Shown here: positions 33,401 to 46,451 of the stretch, piece after piece
Position numbering within the stretch: the first letter of the stretch is position 1
Layout of the letters: each line of letters begins with the position of its first letter
DNA from: Tigriopus japonicus
Lineage: Eukaryota; Arthropoda; Copepoda; Harpacticoida; Harpacticidae
DNA length: 64,000 bases
Reading direction: 5' to 3'
Assembly: GCA_010645155.1 (NCBI GenBank)
Contig: CM021315.1
Coordinates: 5,458,820-5,522,819, forward strand
Notes under the pieces: generated by a model
The model's input: only the letters and a program-made list of their open reading frames with translations
Databases searched by the model: none
What the model was told of the DNA's origin: nothing
Position numbers and translations under genes: made by a program

Positions 33401-36400
33401 ACAAAAGTTTGGAGGGTCTTTTCTCATTTGATGTGAGCACAGCTCTAAACCAAGTTGTCAGCAGTCTCGAGGTTCCGCCTTCTACTTTCAGGAGGCCCAA
33501 CAATCTCTGACGAAAAAAACTGCAAAACGTGACAAGCGCCAAACTTTGGCAGATCTTCTCAAAATTAGGGGAGCTTCATGAATAAAAATCCACGATGTTT
33601 CTAGCTTGGCAAAAAACCCAATTAAATTAAGCATGCCTGTTGAGGGAGGTCGTTTTTTCGAACAGTGGTTGAAGTTTACGTATTCCACCCTTGCCTATGC
33701 ATCATCGGGATGAGCTCAAAAGTTCGTCGGTTGCAACTTTCTTATTTCTTGAGAGGCTCCCGTTGTGATGTGAGATGCAGTGAAGGGAAAGTCAATTTAT
33801 AGTCCGTGGATGCTCAAAATTGTGTCACAATTCTTGAAAGGACACGACTCGAGAGTAAATGAAATTCACGTACGAAATAATCTTGGCAAAGTAAACCAAC
33901 CACTAGGGTTGTTCCACAAGTACAGGGTGTGCAGGAGTTGATAGTGCATCGTGTTTTTGCAAATCTGACAAAAAATGCTTGAAAAAAATGCAGTAACAAA
34001 GTGTTTTGAAAACTTTTTTCTAATTGGAAACCAAAGTTTCAAATACGTGCCAAAATATTTTGCAGGATTCAGAACGTTTCCAAAAAAGCAAATCAAAAAA
34101 GTATGTAAATTTTTCGGGAAGAACACTTTATTAATCACACGGCCCAAGGGACAACTAAATCTCCTCAAATCAACTAAATTTTATTCAGGAGACAAGAGGA
34201 ACAATCGTAGAAGAGCCTTAACCTAAAAAATGTCAGATATGTGAAGCGCTTTCGAAGTTTGAGCATAATTTTCAACCCTTTGTCACAAACGCAAAGACCG
34301 AGAAAGATAGAAAAGCTCATATGCTCAAACCAAGTTAAATAAAGTAAAGAGCTTAATAAAAGAAATCTTAAAAGGGGTTGAAATTATTACCATATCTTCA
34401 GAAATATACTCTTCTCTACTTCGTCTTAAGGCCTTTGGAAATCTATCTTTACGGATGCAGCATCATTTTCTACACACCCTGTAGATCGCCGATCCAACAA
34501 AAATAAGAAATTTAAATGTTAAAATGACTGGTCCACGGAATATTTGGACCTGAATCAATGTTTAGTGTATTTCAATTTTCTCAAGTACGCTTGTCTTCCA
34601 CATGAACAGAAATAAGCAAGCATCTCGCACAAAATCGGCGGTACCTAAATACTTTTCAGTTTTATAACTTTTAGACCTAGTTCGCGATGCTTCCTTTTTG
34701 ACTATGTTAGGAGAGGGCCTTGATCTAAGAGTCTTAGAAATACCGTCTCATGGTTATAAAGCACAATCTCCAACATCATTAAATTGAAACGTCTTGGTGT
34801 TTGTTCTACCTATTTGTCATTCATGACCTTGTTTGCGAATGACTGTTCCATAATTTTGGTTCCATCTTTATCCTGGGAATGCATCATGAAAGCTCAAGCC
34901 TTTCTTGTTTCCAAGTTCCATTGTCTCTTACATTCCCAAACCGTACATCCTCTTTATAATGGAATTTGTTGGTGGAAAACCTGCATAAAGCTTCCCAAGC
35001 TCGTTTGCTGTTGTACAACGTCTTTGAGAGGATGTTAATTTACACAAGATACCCTAATGATATGTTGGTCGACACGAGGGGGAAATGATTGCGATGGGAA
35101 TACCCAGATCGGGCCTATTCCTCTCGACTCATGTTGATCTCAAAAGTTCTCGCTCCACATCTTCCAATCCAGACATAAATAACATGCAATCCAAGGATTG
35201 TTTAAGAACCCCCAATGCGAGATCCATTACAAGACATGAGATACACTCACAGAACCAAGAATAATCGTTCCAGGGGAGATTTCAGTAATGGGAATTCAAG
35301 ACCCGCTCAACAAAGTCTTGTCCTTCATGAAAGAAGTACGGTACTTAAAAAGAAGGAAATGTTGGTGGCAAGACTGATGCATCCAGAATACTTAATGTCG
35401 GTTCAGAGCTTTCTTCTTCTTTTTTGTTCGTTCCAGACATGGAACATGCAGCCAAAGCATTGTTTAAGGCTTCCTTCCATGGATCGTATTTCTTGGGCAC
35501 TTCGCAAGAAACCCATCAACGTTCTCGGAGTTACCAGTTGAAAATTGGTTAAGATATACTCTTCAACGTACTCCAGGATCTGTGAAAACACCTCTTGAGA
35601 ATCATGTTCCAATTTACTTCGTTATCTGAGAATGATCTTTTATAGAATTTTTTTTCAAAAGACATGAAAAATGCTCATCCAAGCGTTAAATCCAGCTTTG
35701 AGTATCTCCCACCAAATTCTTCAAGACTGATCTCTTAATTTGGCCCAATAAAGGTTTTGGATTTCCAAGTTCCAAACAAGCCTGGAGCCAATCGATTTGG
35801 CGGCTCTAACGTGTTGGAAGCTCATATCTCTCAAGAACTCATAAACTGGAACGGAGATCAAATATTGGAACAAATGAGTGGAACCTGATCTTCAACGGTT
35901 CGTCAAAGCCTTTCAAGAGAAGCAACGACTTGAACGGGATAGAAAAACTAAAACTTGCTCTTAAATCCAAAGGGTAAAGGCGAAAACCAAAACTCTGTAA
36001 TGTTTACGTATATCTTCAGCACACCAAGTTTTCATGATTGTTCTTCAATTGAAAATCAATTGTGGGAACAATATTTTACTATTGAGGGATCATTGATAAT
36101 GGCATTTATGTAAAAGTTCTTTTGTGCAAGAATGACCTACATGGCCCTGATTAGTGAGTGAGATATTTGTTTCCCTTGCTCTTCAGATGTCATCAAAGGC
36201 CAAAAGGCTGATGTCCGATGATTAAGATGGCCAAGATTGAGTGACAAAAACAAGACAATGCTCTTTCCCCCGAACTTCCCGTTCTTTTGGTGGTCAAAAT
36301 AAGTACTTTATCCTAAAGAAAGAAATCGTGATCTCGGGAAATGTAGCCTTCGCACTTTTATAGCTATTAATCATGTAGTACATGTCTACGTTAGCTGTGT

Positions 36401-39400
36401 GATTCATTTGATCCTCATGTAATTAGATGCCACAATGATAAGATTATGTTCAGGTATACGGGAAACTGGGTTAAGCGATTTCTGTTGCTTTTTTTCATTA
36501 ACTCAAAGTCATAAAAAGTATACTCGCATGAATGTTCATAACTTAAATATCATATCAAAAACACATCTTATTCAGTAAGGCCATGCTCGAACACGATACA
36601 CTTAACAATACTTTCGGATTGCGTTCAATAAATCACCTGCACAAATTAAGCTATTGAGGATACCATGCTGTACAGGGCATTCGATTTTAGTATCCCATGC
36701 AAAGCAAAAATTTGGGCAAAACACAAAAGGTCAGTTGTTGAGCACTTTTGGAAGTGTGGAATCAAATCAAGAAGCATAGAAGAAGCATATGAAATGGAGT
36801 AGAAATACAGTAACCGTGCTCGATCAAGTTTTGGTCCATAAGCTGCATTTTTCAATGACATCTTATGTAATGGAACTTGATCGGGCATCGTTGTTTCTAC
36901 TCCATCTCATATGTCTCTTGTATGCTTCATCTATGCTTATTGATATGCTTCTACTATACTTCCAAACTATCTCAACAGCTAACCTGATAATGGGACACCA
37001 ATATTGAAGAGATCTAAATTAAAGGAATCATATTTAGGCTTACTCGTAGAGAGCCTTAATGAAATTAGACTTGTTCACTTTGCCCCTGTCAATCAACATC
37101 ACAGAAACGTAAAATTAAACGTTGGATTGGTCCAAAGGTTCCCCCTTGTTCTGAGTTGTTTTGCATGTAGTCCTCCCTTTTTGTTTTGGTAAAATATTTC
37201 CTGTCAATAAATAAAATTTTATTTGGAGCAGATTGCAAATTAGCCTTTGGCACATTGTGTGTACTACATTTTCAAATGCCCTTAACAACTTACCTTACGT
37301 CTAACTATACTCTCTTTGCCTCAACAATTAACTCAGTTATCAAATAGCCATTAACGCCATTAATAAGATCGTACATTGATATCAACGCTATTTTTCAGCT
37401 TAAGAAGTTGTCAATTCGCAAAGTTTCAAAATTGGGCCGTACTTTGCACAACAGCTGTCAACCAACTCCAAATTCCGAATTACCCATGAGAGGAGTGCTC
37501 CCTGAGTCTCACATAGTACTAGAGATATCCCATGTTTCAAGGATAAGCTATGTAAAACCATGCAACCCTCACGTTTTTGACAAGGAACAATACGAAACTT
37601 AATGCAAATAAGATCCCTGGAGGGCTGTCAAAACCATTTGTTCCACTCGTCCTTAATGGTTCCGAAATATAAGGGCTAGCGAGCAATGAATGTGCCACAA
37701 CGACCCACAATCCCTATTCAAGGCATTCAATTTCCAAAACGAGGACAAGAACTCATTCTCGTGCATCAGATTAAACTATTAAGCCTCAGTCTGGTGGGCA
37801 TTTATGGACCCAAGAGGCTGTGGAAATGTGCCAGGATTAAGGGTGCCAAAAGAAGATGTGATGAAGGGTCACGGTGAAGAAATAGGCTCCTGCACCGTTG
37901 AAGCCAAACAATGAGAAACAGCCAGAAGAAGTAAACTTTGTTCCTTGACCAATCCAAAACTTGGTCAGAAGATGCTTTAGAGTAAGATAAGCGGGGGGAG
38001 AGTTTGTGAAGTTCAGCTCTTTTTTCTTGCATTATGGCGAACAAAAGGGCCTAAATGGCCCTGACTCATTCTGCTCTAATCACGGACGTGGAGGAGCAAA
38101 AACACCACTAGTACTGGATACAGTTCTGTTGAATCAGACGTGGCAGAAAACCGTCGGGTGGAAATGTGGAGCAAAAATAATCGTCCATTCCCATTCAATT
38201 TCGGTCCATTGGGCACGAAATTCCAGGTCCACTTCCACACTCGAGGGGCTCTGGAAACTGTTATGTGTTTTTTTCCTTCTCCAAAAAATGAGGAGAGTCA
38301 AAAGAAGTTCAGGGAAAACAGCTTCTGATGCTCTTGTGTCTCATTCTAATGAAAAAGAAAATGGAACCTGGTATCGCATTTAAAGAAGCAATATGGTGTG
38401 GTGCTCAGTGAACTGCAAGTTAGTTTCGAGTGGGATTTCAAAACCTTCTGAATTGTTTTTTTGAGATCATGGAGAGATTAACGAATAACAACTTCACGTT
38501 TCCAGGTAATAACAATAATTTTTGAGCTCACATGTTAACGTAATTTAGAGTGTTTAGAGTGAATAAATTTTCTACATATACTCTACGCACTTAGTGGGTA
38601 GTCAAGTCCACTGATTCAAATAACTTGAGTGTACCAAAGCATACTAAAAATTGCCATGCTCAAGTGTTGTTTTAATTTTGCACATGAGTTGCCTTTAAAT
38701 GCAGCTTTTGTACTGAAAAAATACTCGGGCATGGCTATTTTGACTATTCTTTAGTATACTCCTCCTAGTTCACTCAATGCTTTTACCATGCGACCTACTG
38801 CTTTGAAGTGTAGTCTCGTAGCATAAGATGTGTTTTGGGAATATTTAAAACACATCTCATTTGCAAGACCATGCTTGAATATTCTATACCTCAATATGTT
38901 CCACGATGCAGCAATATTATTTGAATCTACGAGTACTTCTAACCGCTTTGTTTATTTACCAAATTTTTCGCCTTTCAATTTCCTTTTATGAGTGGCCCAA
39001 TAACCACTTTCATCTCCCTCTAGTTGTCCAACTGTAATATGTTGTCCAACAACTCCTTTTACTCTTCACCGCCTTCCCAAGGTTCCTATTATGACCCCAT
39101 TAGGTCATACTATAAAACAACGTTCCACTCCTGAAGCTCAAAAGAGCTCTTCTTAACGAACTTGGATCAAAACACTCTCCACAATGAAAGAAACTTTACC
39201 CGTTTTTTGGAAATGCTTCTGTTTTACCACACCCATTTGACTTTTCTGCATATTTTAAAGTAGCTTAAAAGGCAGTTCATCAGGGAACAAAACATTTACA
39301 TGGCGAATGAAAAAGATCTACAGACATTGCTTGCAGAAAAATGCAGTTCTTAAAGACCATTGCCATTCTCATCTCGGACAAAAGGATCGTGCTGGATGAG

Positions 39401-42400
39401 AATAAAGTATACTAATATTTCTCGGAGCTCGGAGCAAATCCTCGTGGAATTCTGGCCTTCCACAAACACTTCTTTCTCCCCGAGACCTCGCTTTTATGAC
39501 TGGATTTAGAAAATATTCATACTATTCGAAAAGACAAAGAAAGAATTGCTCATGGGCGAAGTAAACATACACTTTTCGAAATACTCTCATGAAATATTCA
39601 CCACCCTTTAACAGTGAGCTTATTCAGAGTTGTTACTGATTAATAGCCACCAATCGTGTTGTAAAGAAGAGTCAAATTCAAGTCCGGGAGACCCTCATGC
39701 TCGAGGTTGAGGTTCGTTGAGGTCATTTTGACCTTCAAAAGTTGGTGTGAGTGGTGGCACACCACTTACTTCTACAACCTCATTACAAATAGCTGGGTCT
39801 CAGGTCGACGAAAACCCCAATTCCAGTCGGGGAACAATTCCTTTTACAATCCGGCAATGAGACAAATTAATCTATTTATTGGTCTGGCCCAAATCTTTTG
39901 CACTACTCTTCCCGACACTTTTTTTCATGTTTTTACAACCGCCCGTTGGAACTTGTCGAGGGCTAATTCGAAATATGACCTTCAGTTATTGCCCTGTAAT
40001 TGTCTCAAAAATCAGGTTCAGATTCAAAGCTGGACCCACAATGCGGATAATCATTGCTTCATGGAATGGTGCAAGAGTCTGGTTTGGTATTTACACAAGA
40101 AAAAGGAGCCCTGTGGAACAAGTCCGCTTTATCATTGGAGATTATCTTTCCGTATGCTTCGTTAAATCGTGATTAATGCTACACCCAGAGAGGCCTCAGA
40201 AGCTAATGTAACTTTGATAGAGAGTGCGGGATTGTTCTGGCTTACCTTGTTGTCCCTTGGGTACGTATCATCATCATCCGGGAAGATGAATTCTTCTTTT
40301 TGAAGCACCAGATATTCGGGACAAACCTTCAATCTGGCCGGTTGAGGTCGGCACTTTCCATCGCTCACATTCACTATCCCATAATGGTATTGCTGGAACA
40401 GAATGACGATAGTTTTTTTTGAAATAGCTCAACTTCGGGGGCTGGTACGAAGTGCGGAGAAAAAATGAAGATCCTGCCAGCTCAGAATCTCGTTTTTGCG
40501 CTCTCACAAATTGGGCCCATTTTCAAGGCCACTGGTTTCAGGGATTCCATCTTCCCATTTGTTCCATCTGGGCATGTGAACTATTGGGTGGGTGGGTTCG
40601 AAAGGAAGCATGAAAGTCTTCAGTGCACTAGTGCAGAAGGGAGTCGACGAAGTGCTGTTCATGTTGTACATACCCGTACATTTACCAAGGCTTTTCCCGA
40701 GAACCATGAGACGACCCTCCCATTGTTCCAACTTTTAACGAAGGACTGGAAAACTAACGGAGCCCAAGGGATCGATCTTTTGTAGTTATGCACTTAGATA
40801 TCTACGTCATCATGATCCCATTTTATTGAAACACTATGCCAGTTCCTCGAAACAATAGAGTTGAAACCAACCCTTCAATTAATCATAGACCAAGTGTGCA
40901 ACAAAACTAAGACTAGTGGTTTTTGCAAGAGAATCCAGTTCTTGTACAACGCTTGGAAATGGTGGGAAATCGAATCTATGTAGAATTGGAAGGAGAACCA
41001 GTGAGTTTCTGGTTCCATTTCGATGCCTTTCCGCATTAATTCTTGTCACGAGATCTAGTGCACAAGCGACCAAAGCTAAGTTTCGGAGGTGGTTTTAGAT
41101 TCCACCCCGAATGGGTGAGCGTCCAATGATCATACGGGAAATACGCTTAAAACTTGTGGTTAAAACCCTCGAGACTCTTTGGAAAGAATAACAAATTCGA
41201 ATAGGTAAGTCAATATGACTACGCATGCATGCCAATAGAAATGATGTGTGCACAATTTCAAACGTATTGGTAAATGAAATTGAGAAAACTCAACTTTGTT
41301 GAATTAATGTAGAATTAGTTTTTAATATACTGTAAAGTTTGCTAGCTAAAACAATCGAGGGGACGTTATGTCAAGAGTAAATTCAAATTGTTTGACAAGA
41401 TATAATTCTTTGAAAATACGTATACCATAGTCTAAACTGTTTTCAATTTTGATTTCAGAGCTTGATGACTGATTTTGCATTAAATCAATTAGATAATTAT
41501 GTGTAATAATATGCATAATAACCATACAATCATACGTATTCGATTTAAATTAATCAAGTTGATTTATTTTTCAAATAGTTTTAGAACTATTTCAAGAAAC
41601 TTGACGAGATTATCGTTGCAATTCATTTAAAAAGCTCGCAATGAATTTTCTTCTCTCGACATCAGAAGTTCTTGTGGATATTGGAGTAGTCTTTGCGATT
41701 AAAACAAATCCTTTGATTTTGGGATTTCTAAGATTGTGTTTAATGAGTGCAACATTAAAATCATGTAGAAGAGGGGTGATCATTACTTTCAATTTGAACA
41801 GGAGATGCATGTTCTCAACATTAAACACGCTTTTCTTGTACCCTAATCGGTGAAAACTAGCGCTCCTCTTTGAAAATTTTCGTGGCGAGCTCAAGTATTG
41901 GGGATTGAGTATTAAACGTATAGCGGTGAGTTTCTCTCGGACCAAGATGAAGGCTCATCTTTCGGGCATTAAGGTTCGAGAGGTCTTGTGAGAGCACCAT
42001 TCACTTTTCTGATCAAACTAAGAAGCTCTCAGGGGGCTTTTTGGCAGAGAGCACGGAAGTAGATTTACCGATTTCATAGAAACCACGAACTCTTTGCTAG
42101 AACTCGAGACAATACACCAACAAGTCCATTTGCCAAGGCTGACAAGGTTATTTGAAGTTTGTGATAGGTAGTTTTTGTTTTCTTCGTCAACTTGCCACAA
42201 GGCCACGAAGCAAGTTTTGATTGGGTCCAAAATGGCCTTATCGATCAACAGTTTTTCTAGGCCACAGATAGGAAGACCAAGGCGGAAGTTAAACACTAAA
42301 ACTGTCGACAAACACCTCAAATTCTACCTGAGGGTCAAAATAAGACACCTTCAGAATGAAATGGAAAAACCTGCTTTGCCTCAGAGGAAAGTTTGAAGTA

Positions 42401-42801
42401 GAAAATGCAATATCAACGCCAATTAGGGCGTCCCTTGAAGTCTTTTGAAGGCAATAGCTATTTCAGTGTACATTTTCGTTCTTTCGAAAGCATGCTCATC
42501 AATTCAAACCACAATTCCCCTTCTAGCTTATTCATGCTCTCTGGGAGAGAAAAGTTATGAAGAAAGTGTCTTATCCAGGTCATTTTTCAACCAGTTTGAA
42601 AAGATAGTTAATGCTGATGCTCTGCACTGTTCGTCGGAAATTGTTTTCCATCAGTTTCGGGGACAAGCAATCGCTCTTTCTTAGGGGAAGGCCTTTTCCT
42701 AGACATGTAGAAGGTACTAATTACATGCTTTCATGAACGGCTTCCATATAACCAGCAATTGCATTTTGCTCACTCACCTTGCGGACCAATGTCGAAGCCA
42801 T
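24432..42801 (-). CDS. Gamma-type syntrophin, complete
   Basis: Membrane-associated adaptor that binds dystrophin-family proteins and recruits partners through its PDZ domain. Ten exons on the minus strand: 42801-42778, 40392-40246, 33188-33038, 31066-30905, 30572-30261, 29171-28987, 27089-26931, 25954-25727, 25239-25033, 24542-24432; 561 residues, phase-consistent throughout. Order: short N-terminal PH segment (residues 9-57), PDZ at about 60-143 (carboxylate loop SLGISVKGG, strand EVILTVKHY), a Ser/Pro linker (160-250), PH remainder (KRKWVDVVEV...HWIKLI), second PH segment starting YMGWVAEG near 342 and containing IIKESENVDERQHCFLIQ, and the SU region with FSQLKSSSDDGN and HAFLTAKVASLDPVFL at the C terminus. 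The SSDDG and C-terminal motifs favour the gamma subclass over alpha/beta. Length is near that of known gamma-syntrophins. The start MASTLVRK is followed by a perfect GTGAGT donor. Confidence 0.93.
25458..25553. repeat. 48-bp direct duplication in a syntrophin intron
   Basis: Two adjacent 48-bp units (25458-25505 and 25506-25553) differ at one base (gatatGcc versus gatatAcc). They lie in the intron between syntrophin exons 8 and 9 and have no coding role. Confidence 0.9.
27170..27255. repeat. Half copy of the GGTCAGTTGTTGAG MITE
   Basis: The segment ends CTCAACAACTGACC, the reverse complement of the MITE terminus. It shares the inner motif of the full copies at 27306 and 36729, but only one arm is present. 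It lies upstream of syntrophin exon 7. Confidence 0.6.
27306..27550. mobile_element. Palindromic MITE, 245 bp, TA-flanked
   Basis: The ends are GGTCAGTTGTTGAGG and (reverse strand) GGTCACTTGTTGAAGG. Both arms then carry AGAAGCAT(A/T)TGAGA(T/C)GGAGTAGAAATA-like segments, so the whole unit folds back. TA flanks both sides, consistent with a TA target duplication. A second copy is at 36729-36984. It sits in a syntrophin intron. Confidence 0.75.
32783..32840. repeat. Inverted copy of dispersed repeat seen at 13540
   Basis: It reads as the reverse complement of 13540-13600, including the homopolymer tract. It lies in the large intron between syntrophin exons 3 and 4. Confidence 0.6.
33189..40245 (-). 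other. 7-kb syntrophin intron between exons 2 and 3
   Basis: No gene was recognised inside. It holds one full MITE copy (36729-36984), possible degraded relatives near 38690-38950, and AT-rich unique sequence. Several small open frames have no domain or splice support. Confidence 0.6.
36729..36984. mobile_element. Palindromic MITE, second copy, 256 bp
   Basis: It begins GGTCAGTTGTTGAGCAC and ends (reverse strand) GGTTAGCTGTTGAGATAG, with the same inner AAGCATATGAAATGGAGTAG arm as 27306-27550. Clear TA flanks are not visible here. Confidence 0.72.
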
Positions 42802-44690
42802 ATTTTGTGTTGTTGATTATATTCTATTGATTTCCTTTCCACGATGGCACAGACCCGCTCAAGCTCCAAGGCTTCTTGACCTTTGGGGACAAGAATAGGC
42901 AAGGGAGAGAAAGAACCACTTCGAGGTCTAGACCTTATGTCCAAAGGACATGTTGAGAAGGAAGAGAGCCATTCATATGGAGAATTTAGTGCTGGAAACC
43001 CATTGTGGTTTTGTGTTTGTTGCTTCAATGGTTGGAACCACAACTTAAAGGCCAGTAATCTTGCTTGGTGGACAAGACTTCACTGAAGTTCCAGAAACAC
43101 TTCACTCCCGAGTCTGGTTATCTTCAACTCTTCTTCCTGATCCTGGTCTGCCACGAGAAAACACAGATTGAGAGTAAATTGGATCCAACTCAAAGGCCAA
43201 GGATGTGGAACCCGCAAGGCACAATTGAATTGCCGTCAAAGCTCTCAACAAACAACATATTTTTGATCACAGGGACTGATTGGATCCCTTTGATTAGACT
43301 AGTGTTCTGAAACTGCTCAACCACTGGTTTCCCAAGTCATTCCACAACGAGTGTCATGCGAAGAAAGTCCCTTGGATTCACTCTAGTCATAAAGGCCACG
43401 GCCAACCTCTCTTGCTCTCGTTCTCTCTCACTTCCACAAACACACGCATACACGCACTCACTTAGTCTTAGTCACTTGGGAAGAGGAGGGTGAGGAGATG
43501 GAGAAGGAGTAGGCGGCAAAGGCGACGAACTCCAAATGAAGGCTGGCCTAGTGTTCCAAGTATATTCTCGTTATTCGTTGCCAAGGCTGGCCTTGGAGAC
43601 TCGGACTTATATTCCTACTCACAACAGTGTTTGTTTCTCTGTTTTTAATGTAATTTCAAACTTATTTCCTCGATTCGTCGTAACAACAAAAATGACGGAA
43701 TAGGAATTGGACTTCAGAGGGAACGTGGCCATTATTTGGAACAGAATTATGGAGCCTATTTCTGAACACTGTTCTGAGGCAAAAGGGAAAAAGAAGTTCA
43801 ACTTCGTAACCGTCTTCAAGGAGGAAGTAAGGGTCTTTCAAGGCTAAAAGATAGGGTGTGGAGAACTAAGAGCGGCGTTGGCGTCCTCTTCTTTGGCCTT
43901 CTTTCTTTGGCGCTTCAGTCTTAGTATTTCTCACTCTTTAGCTTTCTTGGTTCATTCGATTGAACGAAGCCGTCTCCGAGTTGAGGGCCTTGCACTTTTG
44001 GAAATGTGCTCCCTTTCCCGCTTCTTGTAATGCGACTTGCGTGACCACGATAAAGAGCATAAAACTACCCAAATAGAATTAAAGATATGGCAAACCCGGG
44101 GCATACTAGACACGGTTTTCAAAATGGCTTTCTAGGCTTGGATCGAAATTAACACTTAGTTACTGGTTAAATTCAAATCGAATAAAAATACATTGATCTG
44201 CAGCTGAGTTATTTGGGTTTAAATGGTCCGTTTTTGCCCCAAAAAGCCGAAAAGCGCTACAGTTATATAAGAAAAAACAAATTCCCAAACAATTTACATA
44301 GCTTTTCAATGTCGTGAAAGAAAATGAAAATTTTGAGTTTTGAAATTTTTGTCAAAATAGCTCAAAATAGTATGTAATATCTCTTAAAAGCATTAACAAT
44401 ATAGTTTTTGATAAAAATATTTTGCAATGTCAAACACACACAAAGTTAGGTAACATTTAGATATTTTGAAAAAATCGGTTGATGTTTTCAAGTCTCGATT
44501 TAAATACATTTTGAGCATGGATCCTACATTATTTGTTGTAAGTGTGATTGTTAAAGAAGAGCAATATTCACATATTATTGTTTTGAAAAAGGAGATTTCC
44601 TCAAACTCAAGTTGCCACAATCTCCTCTGGCTTTTGGTAGTCAATTTCCTGTTTAAAAGGCTGCGAAATTTCTCATACCACAAATAGTTA
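42802..44690. other. Upstream region of syntrophin, no gene seen
   Basis: About 1.9 kb upstream of the syntrophin start codon. It includes a CT/CA-rich tract near 43409-43465 and no coding exon I can support. The syntrophin promoter and any 5' UTR should lie in its first part. Confidence 0.5.
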
Positions 44691-44699
44691 GGTTGGTCT

Positions 44700-45090
44700 A
44701 ATGTTCCATCAAAGAAAAGCCCGTCCCTGGGATCCCAGGAACGTTAAAACTGGGATTTCCGGGGGTTTACAGGATTTTCATTTTTTTTGTATATGGGTAT
44801 GCATGTTATAATTTTGATTTGTGCCCTAACAGGTCTAGCGATTGGAAAATATGTTTTGGTAAAGTTCCAATATCATTGCCAGATCTTTCTTTAATTTTTG
44901 CCATTTTAACTTCATGTAAGCTTTCCAATTTAAAAAGTCCCGTTTTCTTTTAGAAAGTCCCTGCCATTGATGCCGTAAAAATGATTTTTTTTGTGAAATT
45001 ATAGAAAATCCCCTGTGTCCCGTTTTGAAGTTAGAAAGTCCCATCCCGGGATCCCGTTATTCCCGGGGATAATTCCTTGCCCAACTCTGA
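44700..45090. mobile_element. Non-autonomous hAT-like fragment with CCCGGGATCCC motifs
   Basis: The right end read on the reverse strand is CAGAGTTGGGCAAGGAATTA, a hAT-like terminus. Repeated G/C blocks (cctgggatccc, cccgggatcccg) occur near both ends around an AT-rich core. The left terminus is not clear and no transposase is present. Confidence 0.5.
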
Positions 45091-45269
45091 TCTTCACAAA
45101 ACACGCTACTTTGAGACAATACCCACAGTTACTTTATAAACAATAAACATTTATTTGACTTCCCTCGGTTTTAAAAACATATGCTTGTTGTGACTTAAAA
45201 GAGTTGAAGTTCCTCTCAAAATCCAAAGTTTTTTTTCCTTAACCACATTTCAAAAAGAAAATTCAATAG

Positions 45270-45726
45270 TGTAGAGTACTCCCTCTTCGCTTCTCTATTT
45301 CTCTCAATGTGATCGTAACCTGTATATCTCTCTCTGCAAATAAAATCAGTTATCCAAATCACTCAGGATGGTGTAGTCGTGCTACGAATCTACGTAAGAC
45401 GCCGAGCGTTGTGTTTAAAAAAGTGCAAATGTTCAGTGCTCTCGACAAGAACCATGTCTGACAACGAAGATCCCATTATGGTTGAAGCATCAAAAGGGAT
45501 GATGCCCACTGTCACCGACATTGGAGACGAAGCAGTACTGGAACAGGCAAAACGCTCAGCGAGAGCATTTTAAGGACACTTTACAAGGACAATTGGTTCG
45601 TTCGAAAAAGCAATTGATAATATGCAGAAAAACCCATCTGTATTTGCGAAAGTACAAGCCAAAAAAAGAGTTTCGAAAATTTGAAGAATCCTTCATGAAA
45701 GTAGAACAAGCATATAAAAAATGCAT
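45270..45726 (+). pseudogene. LTR-retrotransposon gag-like remnant
   Basis: A CT-rich stretch with AATAAA at 45339 resembles the R/U5 part of an LTR. A short leader follows, then a frame starting at the ATG at 45453 (MSDNEDPIMVEASKG). The frame breaks near 45571 and resumes one base away. The encoded basic, helical segment (RTIGSFEKAIDNMQKN) resembles the start of gag in BEL/Pao or Gypsy elements, but this is weak. It ends abruptly at about 45726 where mariner sequence begins. Confidence 0.45.
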
Positions 45727-46451
45727 AATTCTTGTGGACCTTGGTCTAGCATTGTCCTGATGAAAAAACACGTCAGAAATGGATTTTCTTCTTCTTTTTC
45801 CGATGAAAATGCCCTAAAAAGGTCTCCAGGACTCCAACGTAATACAAGGAATTGATTGTGGCCCCTCTTGGAACAAAATGTTGGTACAACATTCCTTGAG
45901 AGTCAAAGAATGCGATCAGCATTATCTTTTTGGTGCTGATGGAGCTCATGGCCTTTTAAGCCCAATGATAACCATAGCGAAGACTGACTTTTCAGCTTTG
46001 GTGTGTAATGTGACACCCAAGTCTCGTTCATGGTGATTATGGACTACAAGAACCTCTTTCCATACTGGAAATGGGACCGAATGAAATCCCGCGCAAATTG
46101 CAAGTGACGAGCGATGTGTTCATGCGAGGTACCCATCGCGCCGAGAGCTTTGAGAGGTTTAAATCTTCATGGAGAATCCTGGAAACTGTTCCATAGCCCA
46201 ATCCGGATTCACCTGCTAGTTCTCTGATGGTTTGCCGCCTATCCATCTTTAGCAAGGTCTCCACCAAAGAGGCCATTTCGGATTGGCCGTTGAGAGTGTT
46301 TTTCTCAGGTGTCTTTGAGGTCATCTTTAGCATCCGAAAAGGCCTTGTGCCAACGAAAAACTTGGGCTCTAGATAGTGCTTGGTCCCCATAAGTTTCCTT
46401 TCAAAGCTTGAACGATTTCGTGGCCGATTTGCCGACCTTCATAAAGGTTTT
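45727..46451 (-). pseudogene. mariner transposase remnant
   Basis: On the minus strand the 46390-46037 frame contains the mariner DNA-binding region (TIRELAGESGLGYGTVSRIL, SARWVPRM). Downstream in other frames come a catalytic-core segment (FFDSQGMLYQHFVP) and FFHQDNARP with the second catalytic aspartate. Several stops and frameshifts make it a pseudogene. It is truncated at 45727 against gag-like sequence and at 46451 against the foldback element; terminal inverted repeats were not found. Confidence 0.8.
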
